A DNA stretch of 38,122 nt, from assembly GCA_947453145.1 (NCBI GenBank), contig CANGFA010000022.1:1-38122 (forward strand), read 5' to 3'. This stretch comes from Bacteroidota bacterium (GTDB taxonomy: Bacteria > Bacteroidota > Bacteroidia > Chitinophagales > Chitinophagaceae). The first letter of the stretch is position 1. Each line of letters opens with the position of its first letter. Positions 18,263 through 27,378 of the stretch are shown piece by piece. The position numbers and the translations under genes are program-made. The notes under the pieces are model-generated. The model worked only from the letters and a program-made list of their open reading frames with translations, did not search any database and was not told the origin of the DNA.

Positions 18263-18310
18263 GTGTAAAAAATACGCAAAATCAAACGAATTATTGTGTA
18301 TTTTTTACAC
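18263..18310. promoter_or_regulatory. 13-bp perfect inverted repeat between susC and pxpB
   Basis: GTGTAAAAAATAC (18263-18275) is the exact reverse complement of 18298-18310. Allowing one mismatch the arms grow to 17 bp (18263-18279 and 18294-18310) around a 14-nt centre. It lies 82 nt before pxpB and 111 nt before susC. It may be a double operator site or an RNA hairpin. Confidence 0.6.
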
Positions 18311-18325
18311 TTTAGATAGAATTTG
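18294..18325 (+). promoter_or_regulatory. Possible promoter of the pxp operon
   Basis: TTG (18294-18296), 20 nt, then TAGAATTTG (18317-18325), which is the TAnnTTTG motif with one extra base. The TTG sits in the right arm of the inverted repeat, which would couple binding there to expression. The leader would be about 60 nt. The match is imperfect. Confidence 0.3.
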
Positions 18326-18391
18326 ATTGCTTCTCTATGTGATAAATCTATTCAAAATTGTCTTATCTTTTTATTTGGGTAAGCTTATAAC

Positions 18392-19117
18392 ATGAAAATT
18401 AAAATTCAAGAATGGTCCGTTTATAGTGTAGGTGATCATGCACTTGTTTTTGCATTGGAAGCAAAAATGGATATTACTATTTTGCAAAAATTAAAACAGT
18501 TAAATGAATTTATTAATGCAAAAAAAATAAATGGCATTTTGGATATTATTACTTCCTATCACACGCTTACTGTAGTATATGATATGATCCATTTTTTATC
18601 AGATCATAATGAAGCAAGTAACCAATTATTAATCTTTAGCACTGCCCTATTAAATGAATTTGAAAAAAATAGTTTAGTACAAAAAAAAGAAACAATACTT
18701 TACAATGTACCGGTTTGTTATGACCCCTTATTTGCATTAGACTTGGAAAAAATAAGTGAAGCGAAAAATATTTCTACCCAAGAAATTATAAAAATTCATT
18801 GTTCCATAATTTATGATGTTTATAGTATTGGATTTTTACCCGGTTTCACTTACATGGGAATGGTAAACGAAAAAATACAAATAGCAAGACATCAAAAACC
18901 CCGCGCCCAAGTAGCTGCTGGGAGTGTTGGTATTGCTGGATTACAAACAGGCATCTACCCTATCAACTGCCCAGGAGGATGGCAGATTATTGGAAAAACA
19001 CCTTGGAGAATTTTTGACGCTAATCCTAATAAATTAGCAAAATTTAAAGTGGGTGACCAGGTTCAATTTTTTTCTATTAGCAAAAAAGAATTTGACGATT
19101 TAAACGAATACAAATAA
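18392..19117 (+). CDS. pxpB: 5-oxoprolinase subunit PxpB (KipI / allophanate hydrolase subunit 1 family)
   Basis: A 241-residue subunit of the prokaryotic ATP-dependent 5-oxoprolinase, which opens pyroglutamate to glutamate. The family core is plain: GFLPGFTYMGMV near residue 150, then RHQKPRAQVAAGSVGIAG, QTGIYPINCPGGWQIIGKTP and a C-terminal KFKVGDQVQF. The upstream half is less conserved, as is usual. The start is the only ATG that fits, at 18392, and one base separates its stop from the pxpC start. Subunits B, C and A are encoded in order with no gaps, which strongly supports the 5-oxoprolinase role over the older urea-amidolyase annotation. The enzyme is cytoplasmic. Confidence 0.92.
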   Translation: MKIKIQEWSVYSVGDHALVFALEAKMDITILQKLKQLNEFINAKKINGILDIITSYHTLTVVYDMIHFLSDHNEASNQLLIFSTALLNEFEKNSLVQKKETILYNVPVCYDPLFALDLEKISEAKNISTQEIIKIHCSIIYDVYSIGFLPGFTYMGMVNEKIQIARHQKPRAQVAAGSVGIAGLQTGIYPINCPGGWQIIGKTPWRIFDANPNKLAKFKVGDQVQFFSISKKEFDDLNEYK

Positions 19118-19118
19118 A

Positions 19119-20042
19119 ATGTCTATCCAAATTTTACATAAAGGAATTGCAGACTCTATTCAAGACATAGGAAGATATGGATTCCAACATTTAGGTATTC
19201 AACCTAATGGATGTATGGATATTTTTTCGGCTTTACTTGCGAATACCATTTTACAAAATGATATAAAAGCACCTGTTATAGAATTACATTTTCCAAGCAG
19301 TGAAATTAAATTTTTAGAGGAAACTATTATTTGTATTACGGGTGGCAATTTTATTCCTGTAATCAACGAAAAAAGCGTTGAATTAAATACCCCAATTTTA
19401 GTTCAAAAGAATGAAGTGCTTTCCATGCTTCAACCTATGAAAGGGAAAACAGCTTATATCGCAATTAAAAGCGATTACCAGGAAGCTAAGTGGCTTAACA
19501 GCAATGCATATAGTGGCAACCGATTTGAAAAAGATCAAATCATATCTTTTTCAAAATACCTACCCAACACATCTGAAATGGCTCAAACCCTAGTTTCAAT
19601 GTTAAACCCAACGCTAATTAAAAAAGTACAAGACTTGGTTTTTATGGATGCCCCCATTCGAATACTTCCTGGACCCGCTTGGCAGGACCTAGCAAATAAT
19701 GCTATCACAAAACTTATATCTGAGCCCTTTTCAATTAAGAGTCAATCCAATAGAATGGGCTTTCAATTAGTAGGTCCATCACTAGCACTGAACATTCCCA
19801 ATAATTATTTATCAAGCGCGGTTACAAGAGGAACCTTGCAATTATTACCTAGTGGCGAACTCATTGTTTTAATGGCCGATCATCAAACCATTGGTGGTTA
19901 TGCAAATTTGGGTCAAATAATTTTGGTAGATTTACCAAGGTTTGCACAAATGAAACCAGGTCAGCCGTTTAAATTTGTTTTAACCAATTTAGAAACTGCA
20001 CAAACATTGTATAGAGAAATGTATGCATCATTTAAGTATTGA
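19119..20042 (+). CDS. pxpC: 5-oxoprolinase subunit PxpC (KipA / biotin-dependent carboxyltransferase-like)
   Basis: A 307-residue partner of PxpB. Family landmarks are SIQDIGRYGFQHLGIQPNG and CMD at the N-terminus, CITGGNF near 72, IRILPGPAWQ near 185, SNRMGFQLVGPSL near 210 and SGELIVLMADHQTIGGYANL near 250. Together with PxpA and PxpB it forms the cytoplasmic 5-oxoproline-opening complex. The ATG at 19119 lies one base after the pxpB stop. Its 3' end overlaps pxpA by 20 bases, indicating coupled translation. Length is normal for the family and no key motif appears damaged. Confidence 0.92.
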   Translation: MSIQILHKGIADSIQDIGRYGFQHLGIQPNGCMDIFSALLANTILQNDIKAPVIELHFPSSEIKFLEETIICITGGNFIPVINEKSVELNTPILVQKNEVLSMLQPMKGKTAYIAIKSDYQEAKWLNSNAYSGNRFEKDQIISFSKYLPNTSEMAQTLVSMLNPTLIKKVQDLVFMDAPIRILPGPAWQDLANNAITKLISEPFSIKSQSNRMGFQLVGPSLALNIPNNYLSSAVTRGTLQLLPSGELIVLMADHQTIGGYANLGQIILVDLPRFAQMKPGQPFKFVLTNLETAQTLYREMYASFKY

Positions 20043-20769
20043 TATAAACTGTGATATGGGTGAAGGTATGGGCAATGAAGCCTATATCATGCCCTTTATA
20101 AGTAGTGCCAATATAGCTTGTGGAGGACATGCCGGTAATGCAGAAAGCATTAAAAGAACTATTGAAATTGCATTAAAACATCAAGTAGCTATAGGAGCAC
20201 ACCCAAGTTATCATGATAGAGAAAATTTTGGAAGAGTCTCCCAATTTATTTCGGTTTTAGAATTAGCAGAATTAATTGCTGAACAATATTATCAGTTTGA
20301 AAAAATAGCCATTCAAATGGGAGCACCAATTCATCATGTAAAATTGCATGGTGCTTTATACAACGACTGTGCAAAAGATGCATTACTTAGTAAAACATTT
20401 ATTCAAACCATACAAGCCATTGATCCAACCCTAATTATTTATGGCCTAAGTGGTAGTCATACTATACAAGAAGCCATCATGGCTGGACAACCCTTTGCCA
20501 GAGAAGCTTTTGCAGACAGATCCTATCAAAACAATGGACAACTTACTCCAAGATATTTAGACCATGCCATGTTAGTGGAGATAAGTCAAGTAACAAGTCA
20601 AGTCCTTAAATTAGTCCAAGAAAACAAAGTATGCTCAATGCAAGGCGATATGATTGATTTAAAAGTGGATACCATCTGTATTCATGGAGACGGTGATAAT
20701 GCGATTGAATTTGCTGAAGCAATTTATGAAGCCTTAAATACAAACAAGATTGAAATTAAAAAATACTAA
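20023..20769 (+). CDS. pxpA: 5-oxoprolinase subunit PxpA (LamB/YcsF family)
   Basis: A 248-residue LamB/YcsF protein, the third subunit of the 5-oxoprolinase. The N-terminus has the invariant DINCDMGEGMGNE, followed by SSANIACGGHAGNAESIKRT and IGAHPSYHDRENFGR. VKLHGALYND, AFADRSY and a closing ICIHGDGDNA complete the family pattern. It starts inside pxpC at ATG 20023 and its own end overlaps the following transporter frame by 20 bases. Acting with PxpB and PxpC it salvages 5-oxoproline, which forms spontaneously from glutamine or as an N-terminal peptide damage product. Confidence 0.94.
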   Translation: MHHLSIDINCDMGEGMGNEAYIMPFISSANIACGGHAGNAESIKRTIEIALKHQVAIGAHPSYHDRENFGRVSQFISVLELAELIAEQYYQFEKIAIQMGAPIHHVKLHGALYNDCAKDALLSKTFIQTIQAIDPTLIIYGLSGSHTIQEAIMAGQPFAREAFADRSYQNNGQLTPRYLDHAMLVEISQVTSQVLKLVQENKVCSMQGDMIDLKVDTICIHGDGDNAIEFAEAIYEALNTNKIEIKKY

Positions 20770-21958
20770 TACAGCCACAACACTACCATCCTTAACTGGT
20801 GTAAGTTTAGGCGCTGCATTTTTAATGGCCAACTCTTCCATAGGCCCGGGCTTCCTCACACAAACTTCGGTATATACCGAGCAGCTTGCTACAAGTTTTG
20901 GATTTGTAATAATCATCTCTATATTATTGGACCTAGGTGCACAAATAAATATTTGGCGAAGCATTACATTAAGCGGTATGCGTGCGCAAGAAATTGCCAA
21001 CGAACTATTGCCTGGATTAGGTCATCTACTCTCCTTATTAGTTGTCTTAGGCGGACTTGCTTTTAATATTGGGAACATTGCTGGTTGTGGATTAGCACTC
21101 AATATTTTAACTGGAATTAGTTTTGCAAAAGGCGCCATGATAAGCGGCATTGTTGCCATTCTTATTTTTTGGATACAAGAAATTGGGAAAATGTTGGATG
21201 TGATTACCAAATATTTAGGCATCATCAAAATTGGTTTAACATTGGTTATTGTATATGCAGCCCATCCTCCATTACTAGCAGCAGTGCATCACACTTTTGT
21301 TCCTGAAAAAATATCCTTACTTGCCATAGTTACCATTGTGGGTGGAACGGTTGGAGGATATATTACTTTTTCGGGAGCACATCGTTTAATTGATGCCGGC
21401 ATAAGTGGACCAGGTAATATTTCCTTTGTTACTAAAAGTGCTGGAAGAGGTATCATGATATCCTCTTTTATGCGTTACATTTTGTTTTTAGCAGCGGTGG
21501 GCATTGTCACCAAAGGAGTTCATTTGGATAGTAATAATCCTGCTGCAACTATTTTTGAATCGGCAGGAGGAAGATGGGGTTTATTTATTTTTGGTATTGT
21601 TTTATGGAGTGCGGCCATCTCCTCCGTGATTGGTGCATCCTATACCTCTTTTAGTTTTATCAAACATTTAAAGTTTAAGTTCATTCAACAAGAAAGGATC
21701 ATTATTAGTGCGTTTATTATTTTCACCACTTTCCTTTTTGTAATATTAGGCAAGCCCAAAGAGTTGCTTTTAATGGCTGGATTGGTAAACGGCTTTATAC
21801 TACCCTTTGCATTAGCCATTATGCTTATAGCAAGCAGGAAATTACCTATACTCAAACAATATGCTTATCCTTATTGGATTCAAATTAGTGGCTGGCTAGT
21901 GGTATTACTCATGGGAACGATGAGTGTATTTGCAGTAATAGAAAAGTTAAAAACTTAA
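20750..21958 (+). CDS. Nramp-fold transporter, probable 5-oxoproline-linked carrier
   Basis: An inner-membrane protein of about 402 residues with around eleven hydrophobic helices. It is related to Nramp carriers (SIGPGFLTQTSVYTEQLATS in the first helix; GGYITFSGAHRL at the expected sixth-helix position). The metal-binding DPGN of helix 1 and the Met-Pro-His of helix 6 seen in true Nramp transporters are not present, which argues against divalent-metal transport. The start is taken as TTG 20750, overlapping pxpA; the first ATG (20825) falls inside the first helix and is unlikely. Nramp-like genes are known neighbours of pxp operons, so import of 5-oxoproline or a related amino acid is inferred. 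It ends at a weak convergent hairpin. Confidence 0.8.
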   Translation: MKLKNTNTATTLPSLTGVSLGAAFLMANSSIGPGFLTQTSVYTEQLATSFGFVIIISILLDLGAQINIWRSITLSGMRAQEIANELLPGLGHLLSLLVVLGGLAFNIGNIAGCGLALNILTGISFAKGAMISGIVAILIFWIQEIGKMLDVITKYLGIIKIGLTLVIVYAAHPPLLAAVHHTFVPEKISLLAIVTIVGGTVGGYITFSGAHRLIDAGISGPGNISFVTKSAGRGIMISSFMRYILFLAAVGIVTKGVHLDSNNPAATIFESAGGRWGLFIFGIVLWSAAISSVIGASYTSFSFIKHLKFKFIQQERIIISAFIIFTTFLFVILGKPKELLLMAGLVNGFILPFALAIMLIASRKLPILKQYAYPYWIQISGWLVVLLMGTMSVFAVIEKLKT

Positions 21959-21987
21959 TTATTCCCTTTTTAAATAGTGTTAAGTTT
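21951..21987. terminator. Weak convergent hairpin between the Nramp-like and receptor genes
   Basis: AAACTTAA (21951-21958) pairs with TTAAGTTT (21980-21987) around a 21-nt loop. The stem is AT-only apart from one C-G pair and overlaps both stop codons, so it is a modest terminator at best. Confidence 0.3.
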
Positions 21988-24397
21988 ATTTGTTCTCATT
22001 CCCCGCGTCCAACATATCCATTTTGTTTTCCTTTGGTTTAAAACCAAAATTATATCTTAAAGACAACCCCCATCTACGCGTATCACTTTCTCTATAACCC
22101 ACTGCGTTTTGAGTTCCTTGACGCAGGGTGAAATTATTTTTATTGGTAAACAAAAAGTCATTATAACTAGCAGTAATAATTAATTTTTTCTTTAAAAATT
22201 GTCTATTAATAGACGTATTTAGAGAACCGAAATCGGACAATTCATAAAATTGTTGTTGACCGCTAAATCTCCAAAATCCATTGAGTGTAATAGTAGAAAG
22301 ACCGTCTAATTTAAAAGATTGAAATGTAAATAAAGTCCAGGTACCTTTATTAAATGAAATTGGCTTCCCTTCATAAAGACCATTGTAATCATTTCGATTG
22401 TATTGGGTTCCGAGAACCGCAAAAAACTTTTTACCTGGAGGAATCACCCCTATTATTCTAAAATAGGTTTCTCTACTCTTCCCTAAATTATCGTAAGTAC
22501 GATAACTAATTTGTTTATTTAATGGCGATTGATAAACCACATTGGTGAATATGTCCTTTGTCTCATTAATGCCATAAGCAAACAATGGCTTATCATCCAC
22601 GCTAATATTTGCCTCGTAGTTATTAGTGAACTGTGGCTTTAAGTTAGGGTTACCCACTTCATATAAGAAGGGATCTATATACTTTGCAAAAGGATTTAAA
22701 TAATCATAAGATGGGCGACTAATGGTTTTACGAAATACCAAAAATCCTCGTACTTCATATTCCATGATTTTAAAAATCTTTCTACTTAAATAAATATAAG
22801 GGAAAGCGTCAGTTCGGTTTAAAGAAAAAGTAGTGTCTTTAGGAACCAACTGATGTCCTTGCATAATGGTTTGTTCAAAACGGGTTCCTATTTTTAATAC
22901 AACAGGACCCCAAGTTTTTGCGCCTTGTATATAAGCTGCATTAATTTGTTCTGTATAATGAAAACTATTGGTTCTAAAAGGATCCGGGCTTGAAATATTT
23001 GAAACTGTTTTTGTATAATTAGAATGGTTATCAAAGTTTAAGGTAGATGTTTTTATACCTAACTCGGTACTCAATCCCAACCACCTTTTTTTAATATCTG
23101 ATTGATAGGTAAAGTAGTTGCGATCTGTTCCATAATTTCCATCCCCTCTTGAGGAAGTAGTACTATTCAATAGCGTATTGGTATACAATTGATTGGTATT
23201 GCTATTGGAAAAGTTAAAAGAGATATCATTGATCCATTCTCCACCAACGGTATCTAATTTTAGTTTAGCTCTAAAGGATTGGTTAATAAAATTGTTCTTT
23301 GAATTATTCTCTACCAAGGAACTTAAATTACTTAAATTTTTATTTAAAGAAACTACTTGAATTATAGAAGTATTATTGGTTGAATTATCTGATTTATTTT
23401 GACTCATTCTACCATCATAATTCAATTCCCATTTTTCTCCAAAATTTTTACCAAATCCGTATCCAATGTTCACTGCATTACTTGGAGAAACAGCTCTAGC
23501 ATTTTGTCTTAACAGGGTATCCAAAGTAACAGAACGATCCGAGTTGGTTATGGTATAACCGTTGTTATTGCTATACTGCGCATTCACATAAGAGTTTAAC
23601 TTATCATTATTATTTGCCAAATTAAATCCTATAAACTGATTCCCATATACCCCTTGCGCAAAGCCCGTATTCACGGAGCCATTCACACCCAACTTAATGC
23701 CTTTCATTAAAACGATATTCACTACCCCACCACCACCTGAAGCATCATACTTGGCAGAAGGAGTTCTGATTAATTCAATTTTTTGAATGGCATTGGGTGG
23801 TAAACTTTTTAAGAGAATGGCAATATCAGAAGCACTCATTTTTAAATCTCTGCCATTTATCTGAATGGCTGCTGGGGATAATCCATTTAAATAAATATTA
23901 CCATCCTGGTCTATAAATACACCTGGCGTTTTTTCAACAGTTTCATAGGCATTGGTGCTACTAGCAGCTAAAGGTTCAGGATCCACTACCGATTTATCAT
24001 CCTCTTGACGAATTAACGGCTTAGAAGATTTCACCACTACCTCATTTAACATGGCAGTCGTTTCCTTTAACAATAAACTTTGATTGTTCTTTTGACTAAA
24101 ATTAAAAACGGTATCTGTAATTTGATAGCCTACCCAACTTGTTCTGAAATAATAGGATTTAGTACTGTCAACATTTAGGTAAACAAAACCTAAAGAGTCT
24201 GCAATACTGCGGGATGCTTTTTGAACATTAAAGGGCTCTTTATACTTTCCTTTTTCATAATACAAAACCACGGCCAATGAATAGGGCTTACCGCTCTTAT
24301 CCACCACTTTCACTTGTACCCCTTTGGATTGGGAGAAAGTATGGTTAAAGCATAAAAAACTTCCAAGAAATAAAACCAAATACTTAAAATACCGCAT
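21986..24397 (-). CDS. TonB-dependent-receptor-like outer-membrane beta-barrel protein
   Basis: An 803-residue outer-membrane protein of the OMP_b-brl (PF14905-like) group. The start chosen is ATG 24397, which opens a signal peptide (MRYFKYLVLFLGSFLCF ... TFSQ); the frame continues upstream to 24442 but there it is tRNA sequence. A carboxypeptidase-regulatory-like domain covers about 20-100. A plug-like region follows, with MLNEVVVKSSKPL, ETVEKTPGVFIDQDGNIYLN, INGRDLKMSASDIAILL and KYDASGGGGVVNIVL. The remainder is a barrel rich in aromatic, Asn and Ser residues, ending in a lysine-rich tail. Substrate is unknown; there is no SusD partner. It appears to be co-transcribed with the tRNA-Ala just upstream. 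Confidence 0.86.
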   Translation of the reverse strand: MRYFKYLVLFLGSFLCFNHTFSQSKGVQVKVVDKSGKPYSLAVVLYYEKGKYKEPFNVQKASRSIADSLGFVYLNVDSTKSYYFRTSWVGYQITDTVFNFSQKNNQSLLLKETTAMLNEVVVKSSKPLIRQEDDKSVVDPEPLAASSTNAYETVEKTPGVFIDQDGNIYLNGLSPAAIQINGRDLKMSASDIAILLKSLPPNAIQKIELIRTPSAKYDASGGGGVVNIVLMKGIKLGVNGSVNTGFAQGVYGNQFIGFNLANNNDKLNSYVNAQYSNNNGYTITNSDRSVTLDTLLRQNARAVSPSNAVNIGYGFGKNFGEKWELNYDGRMSQNKSDNSTNNTSIIQVVSLNKNLSNLSSLVENNSKNNFINQSFRAKLKLDTVGGEWINDISFNFSNSNTNQLYTNTLLNSTTSSRGDGNYGTDRNYFTYQSDIKKRWLGLSTELGIKTSTLNFDNHSNYTKTVSNISSPDPFRTNSFHYTEQINAAYIQGAKTWGPVVLKIGTRFEQTIMQGHQLVPKDTTFSLNRTDAFPYIYLSRKIFKIMEYEVRGFLVFRKTISRPSYDYLNPFAKYIDPFLYEVGNPNLKPQFTNNYEANISVDDKPLFAYGINETKDIFTNVVYQSPLNKQISYRTYDNLGKSRETYFRIIGVIPPGKKFFAVLGTQYNRNDYNGLYEGKPISFNKGTWTLFTFQSFKLDGLSTITLNGFWRFSGQQQFYELSDFGSLNTSINRQFLKKKLIITASYNDFLFTNKNNFTLRQGTQNAVGYRESDTRRWGLSLRYNFGFKPKENKMDMLDAGNENK

Positions 24398-24400
24398 ATG

Positions 24401-24473
<73 letters not shown>

Positions 24474-24483
24474 TTAAAGGGTG

Positions 24484-24513
24484 CAAAGCTAAGCTCAAAT
24501 GGGGGAATTGCAA
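24484..24513 (-). promoter_or_regulatory. Consensus Bacteroidota promoter for tRNA-Ala and the receptor gene
   Basis: On the minus strand TTG (24511-24513), exactly 19 nt, then TAGCTTTG (24484-24491), a perfect TAnnTTTG. The predicted start is near 24479, about 6 nt before the first base of the tRNA. This is the clearest promoter in the window. Confidence 0.75.
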
Positions 24514-24531
24514 GGGGAAAGCTAATGAATC

Positions 24532-26010
24532 CTAAAACTGCAAATAAATAGGCTTGATTGCATCGGCTTGTTTAAACTGGATGGCTATGAGGATGCATAT
24601 AAACAGGTAGAGAATCTTCACTGGCACAGGCGTTTTTATAAGCAGCTTTTGATACCATTGCTCGATGCGCAATGGGATAAAATGCAGGATAAACCCAATA
24701 CCAATTAATACAATTACACTGTAATAAGCATTTATAAATTCAAGGTAGGAAACGGGTTTAAATTGGAAAACGATTTTTTCTATAAATATCCAACTATTGG
24801 CAAAGGTGGTGGACCTAAAAAAAATCCAACAAAAACATACAAAATGGAAAGTAATAACAATGCCAATTACTCTTGAAAATTTTGATTTGGGAATGAACCT
24901 ACCCAAAAAGGTATCAAAGAGTTTATCCAAGACCAGTGCAACTCCATGCAAGGCACCCCAAAATATAAAGTTCCAACTAGCACCATGCCAAAAGCCACCC
25001 AATAACATGGTAACGATTAAATTCAAATTCGTTTTAATCTTCCCTTTTCTATTTCCTCCTAGCCATCGGATATATAAATAATCTTTTAACCAACTGGACA
25101 AGGATATATGCCAACGCTTCCAAAAATCTGTAATTGAACGGGATTGATAGGGTGATAAGAAATTGATATTAATTTCAAAACCAATCCATTTTGCCATACC
25201 AATGGCCATATCAGAATATCCCGAAAAATCGCAATAAATGACCATTGCATAGCCATACAAAGCCATTAAACATTCTGCTCCAGTATGCGCACTTGGATTG
25301 TCAAATATCACTCGCACAAAATTGGCATTTATATAGTCGCTTATAATTACCTTTTTAATAATTCCGGCGGTGATCAAATATAAACCCTCTCCTATTTGTT
25401 CCTTCGTGATATTGGGTTTTTTAGCAATTTGTGGTAAAAAATCTTTTGCCCTAACAATTGGGCCCATCATGAGTTTTGGGAAAAAAGAAAGAAAAAATAG
25501 ATAGTCAATAAATTTATTAAGTGGCTTTACTTTGCCATCATATACATCCAAGGTATAACTCAAATTTTCAAATGTATAAAAGGAAATTCCTACGGGTAGT
25601 GCCAACTTTAATAAATTAATTTGGGTATGCCCCACGTCATTCATGATCCCTATAAAAAAATCGGTATACTTAAACGTAAAAAGCAACAACAGATTTAGGA
25701 AAATACTTGTCCATAGCAACGCTTTTCTTTTTAAACCAATGGGCATGAGATAAATTAAGTTACTTAATTTAAAATCAATGATGGCGGCAAGTATAATAAA
25801 GCCAACATACCAATTGCAGGCTTTGTAAAAAAAGTATAAGGAAAATAAGGTTAGGAAATAAATCCTTGCTTTACTTGTTTTGAAAAAAAGTGCATAAGCC
25901 ATTAGAAAAAAACAAAAGAAAAATAAAAAGAAGCCACTATTAAATAGCAAAGGATTTTTTTCACTATAAACAAATGACTCCAATAATTTATGATAATTAA
26001 TCGTGGTCAT
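24532..26010 (-). CDS. MBOAT family membrane-bound O-acyltransferase (AlgI/DltB-like)
   Basis: A 492-residue polytopic inner-membrane protein that moves acyl groups across the membrane onto an extracytoplasmic acceptor. The MBOAT signature is intact: RSITDFWKRWHISLSSWLKD near 291-310, YIRWLGGNRKG, then the catalytic block GGFWHGASWNFIFWGALHG with His342 and His355. GISFYTFENLSYTLDVY near 141 is also typical of AlgI. The ATG at 26010 directly abuts the TAA of the SGNH gene. AlgI-like MBOATs typically pair with an SGNH-type partner that completes O-acetylation of a polysaccharide, and that is the gene just upstream. The target polymer is unknown. Confidence 0.93.
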   Translation of the reverse strand: MTTINYHKLLESFVYSEKNPLLFNSGFFLFFFCFFLMAYALFFKTSKARIYFLTLFSLYFFYKACNWYVGFIILAAIIDFKLSNLIYLMPIGLKRKALLWTSIFLNLLLLFTFKYTDFFIGIMNDVGHTQINLLKLALPVGISFYTFENLSYTLDVYDGKVKPLNKFIDYLFFLSFFPKLMMGPIVRAKDFLPQIAKKPNITKEQIGEGLYLITAGIIKKVIISDYINANFVRVIFDNPSAHTGAECLMALYGYAMVIYCDFSGYSDMAIGMAKWIGFEININFLSPYQSRSITDFWKRWHISLSSWLKDYLYIRWLGGNRKGKIKTNLNLIVTMLLGGFWHGASWNFIFWGALHGVALVLDKLFDTFLGRFIPKSKFSRVIGIVITFHFVCFCWIFFRSTTFANSWIFIEKIVFQFKPVSYLEFINAYYSVIVLIGIGFILHFIPLRIEQWYQKLLIKTPVPVKILYLFICILIAIQFKQADAIKPIYLQF

Positions 26011-27348
26011 TTATTTGATCTTATTTTTTTCGTAATGCGTTTTTGTTTCCATTAATTTATCATAAAAGATATTGGCTACTTTTCTTGCACCCGACGCGCT
26101 TAAATGCATGTAATCCAAAGCGGCCATTTTTGAGTCACTTTGTGCCCATCGAACAATGGTATTTTCGCCTCCCATAGAGGAATACAAATCCCAAAATGCA
26201 ATTTTATTATTTTTGGCTATTGCCCTTTGCGTAGACACCATATAAGGAACGGCCGGCTCTGTAATCCAAGTGCCGTCCTGATTATATCCAATGTCACTAG
26301 TACTTACTAAAAGTATGGGTGTATTAGGAAATGCATTCTTTATTTTTTGAATCAACTTATTTTGCGCATTTTCGAACCAACTAAATTTTTGATTACCATG
26401 TGCAACTGCGTTTAGTCCATAATGCACAATAATTAAATCATAATTTAAATAGGCATTAAACTGCTTCATGATGTCCGCTGAAATTCTATTTGTTAAAACA
26501 CCAGTATTTCCTCTAAACCCAAAATTATCTAAATAAATGCCCGAGGCATCCTCCACACTAATACCAAAAATGGGCAATTGACTATCGGAACTAGTTAATT
26601 TTAAATCATGTATTGGGTTTGAACTTATGACCGTCTCATTCACTACATTGTTATTACTTAGTGAAGTAGTTTCACTTATATTATCCTTGCCAACCACTAA
26701 CAATGGATTGTTGTTTGTTGACTTGCCGGTATATAATTTTACGATATTAAAACTATTCCCTTTCTTAGGTGCAAAATTAGTGGTAGCTGTTCCATTTGCA
26801 TAAAATACATGACCCGTTAAACCAAGTAAAGGATGGGTGGGGCTATTCACAAAATTCTTATCTATCCAATTATTGGATTTGAAATTAATATAGTTGTACT
26901 CCCCTTCTACTATGGATTGCATAGGCATAAACCCAATACCATTTCCTCCATAGGTTGCCTGGAACTTTTTCCTTAATTCATCTGTAACATAATCCCCTTC
27001 GATAAATGAGTCGCCAAAATAGGCAATTCGGATTTTTTTATTCCCCAATTTTAAGGCATCTAATTTTGTAAAAAAGTGGGTGATAGATGCGCTTGAATCT
27101 ACCCCATAGTCAATGACCATGGTGGGTTCTGTTGGCTGAATATAATTTGCATTTACTGTTACCGAATCTACTACTACAATAGGTGGTGGCAATGGCCTTG
27201 GCGCTGGCGTGTTTTTTAGATCCGCTAAAAGATCAACATTTTTAATTTTTAGGTATTTGAATGAACTCAGATTTACGAAAGACAAACAAAGTAATAATAC
27301 AATTACTGTTCCTAAAATAATAAAGGGCGTAAACAGTTTATCTTTCAT
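26011..27348 (-). CDS. SGNH/GDSL-type hydrolase-like protein, partner of the MBOAT
   Basis: A 445-residue membrane-anchored protein. The start is ATG 27348 rather than the TTG one codon upstream. A single N-terminal helix (about 7-25) is followed by a proline-rich linker (TPAPRPLPPP) and then the SGNH fold: block I RIAYFGDSFIEGDY with nucleophile Ser114, a block III-like VHYGLNAVAHGN, and the Asp/His pair in ALDYMHLSASG near the C-terminus. The family covers esterases and O-acetyltransferases. Position immediately before the MBOAT suggests it is the periplasmic transferase of a two-part O-acylation system, as with AlgX/AlgJ and AlgI. It begins 30 nt after the glucosaminidase gene. Confidence 0.82.
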   Translation of the reverse strand: MKDKLFTPFIILGTVIVLLLCLSFVNLSSFKYLKIKNVDLLADLKNTPAPRPLPPPIVVVDSVTVNANYIQPTEPTMVIDYGVDSSASITHFFTKLDALKLGNKKIRIAYFGDSFIEGDYVTDELRKKFQATYGGNGIGFMPMQSIVEGEYNYINFKSNNWIDKNFVNSPTHPLLGLTGHVFYANGTATTNFAPKKGNSFNIVKLYTGKSTNNNPLLVVGKDNISETTSLSNNNVVNETVISSNPIHDLKLTSSDSQLPIFGISVEDASGIYLDNFGFRGNTGVLTNRISADIMKQFNAYLNYDLIIVHYGLNAVAHGNQKFSWFENAQNKLIQKIKNAFPNTPILLVSTSDIGYNQDGTWITEPAVPYMVSTQRAIAKNNKIAFWDLYSSMGGENTIVRWAQSDSKMAALDYMHLSASGARKVANIFYDKLMETKTHYEKNKIK

Positions 27349-27378
27349 CAAATAAGATTCTATTGCTTTACTTAAAAA

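Noticed and set aside
20734..21000. 88-codon minus-strand open frame over the pxpA/transporter junction
   Set aside because: Antisense shadow of the transporter coding sequence.
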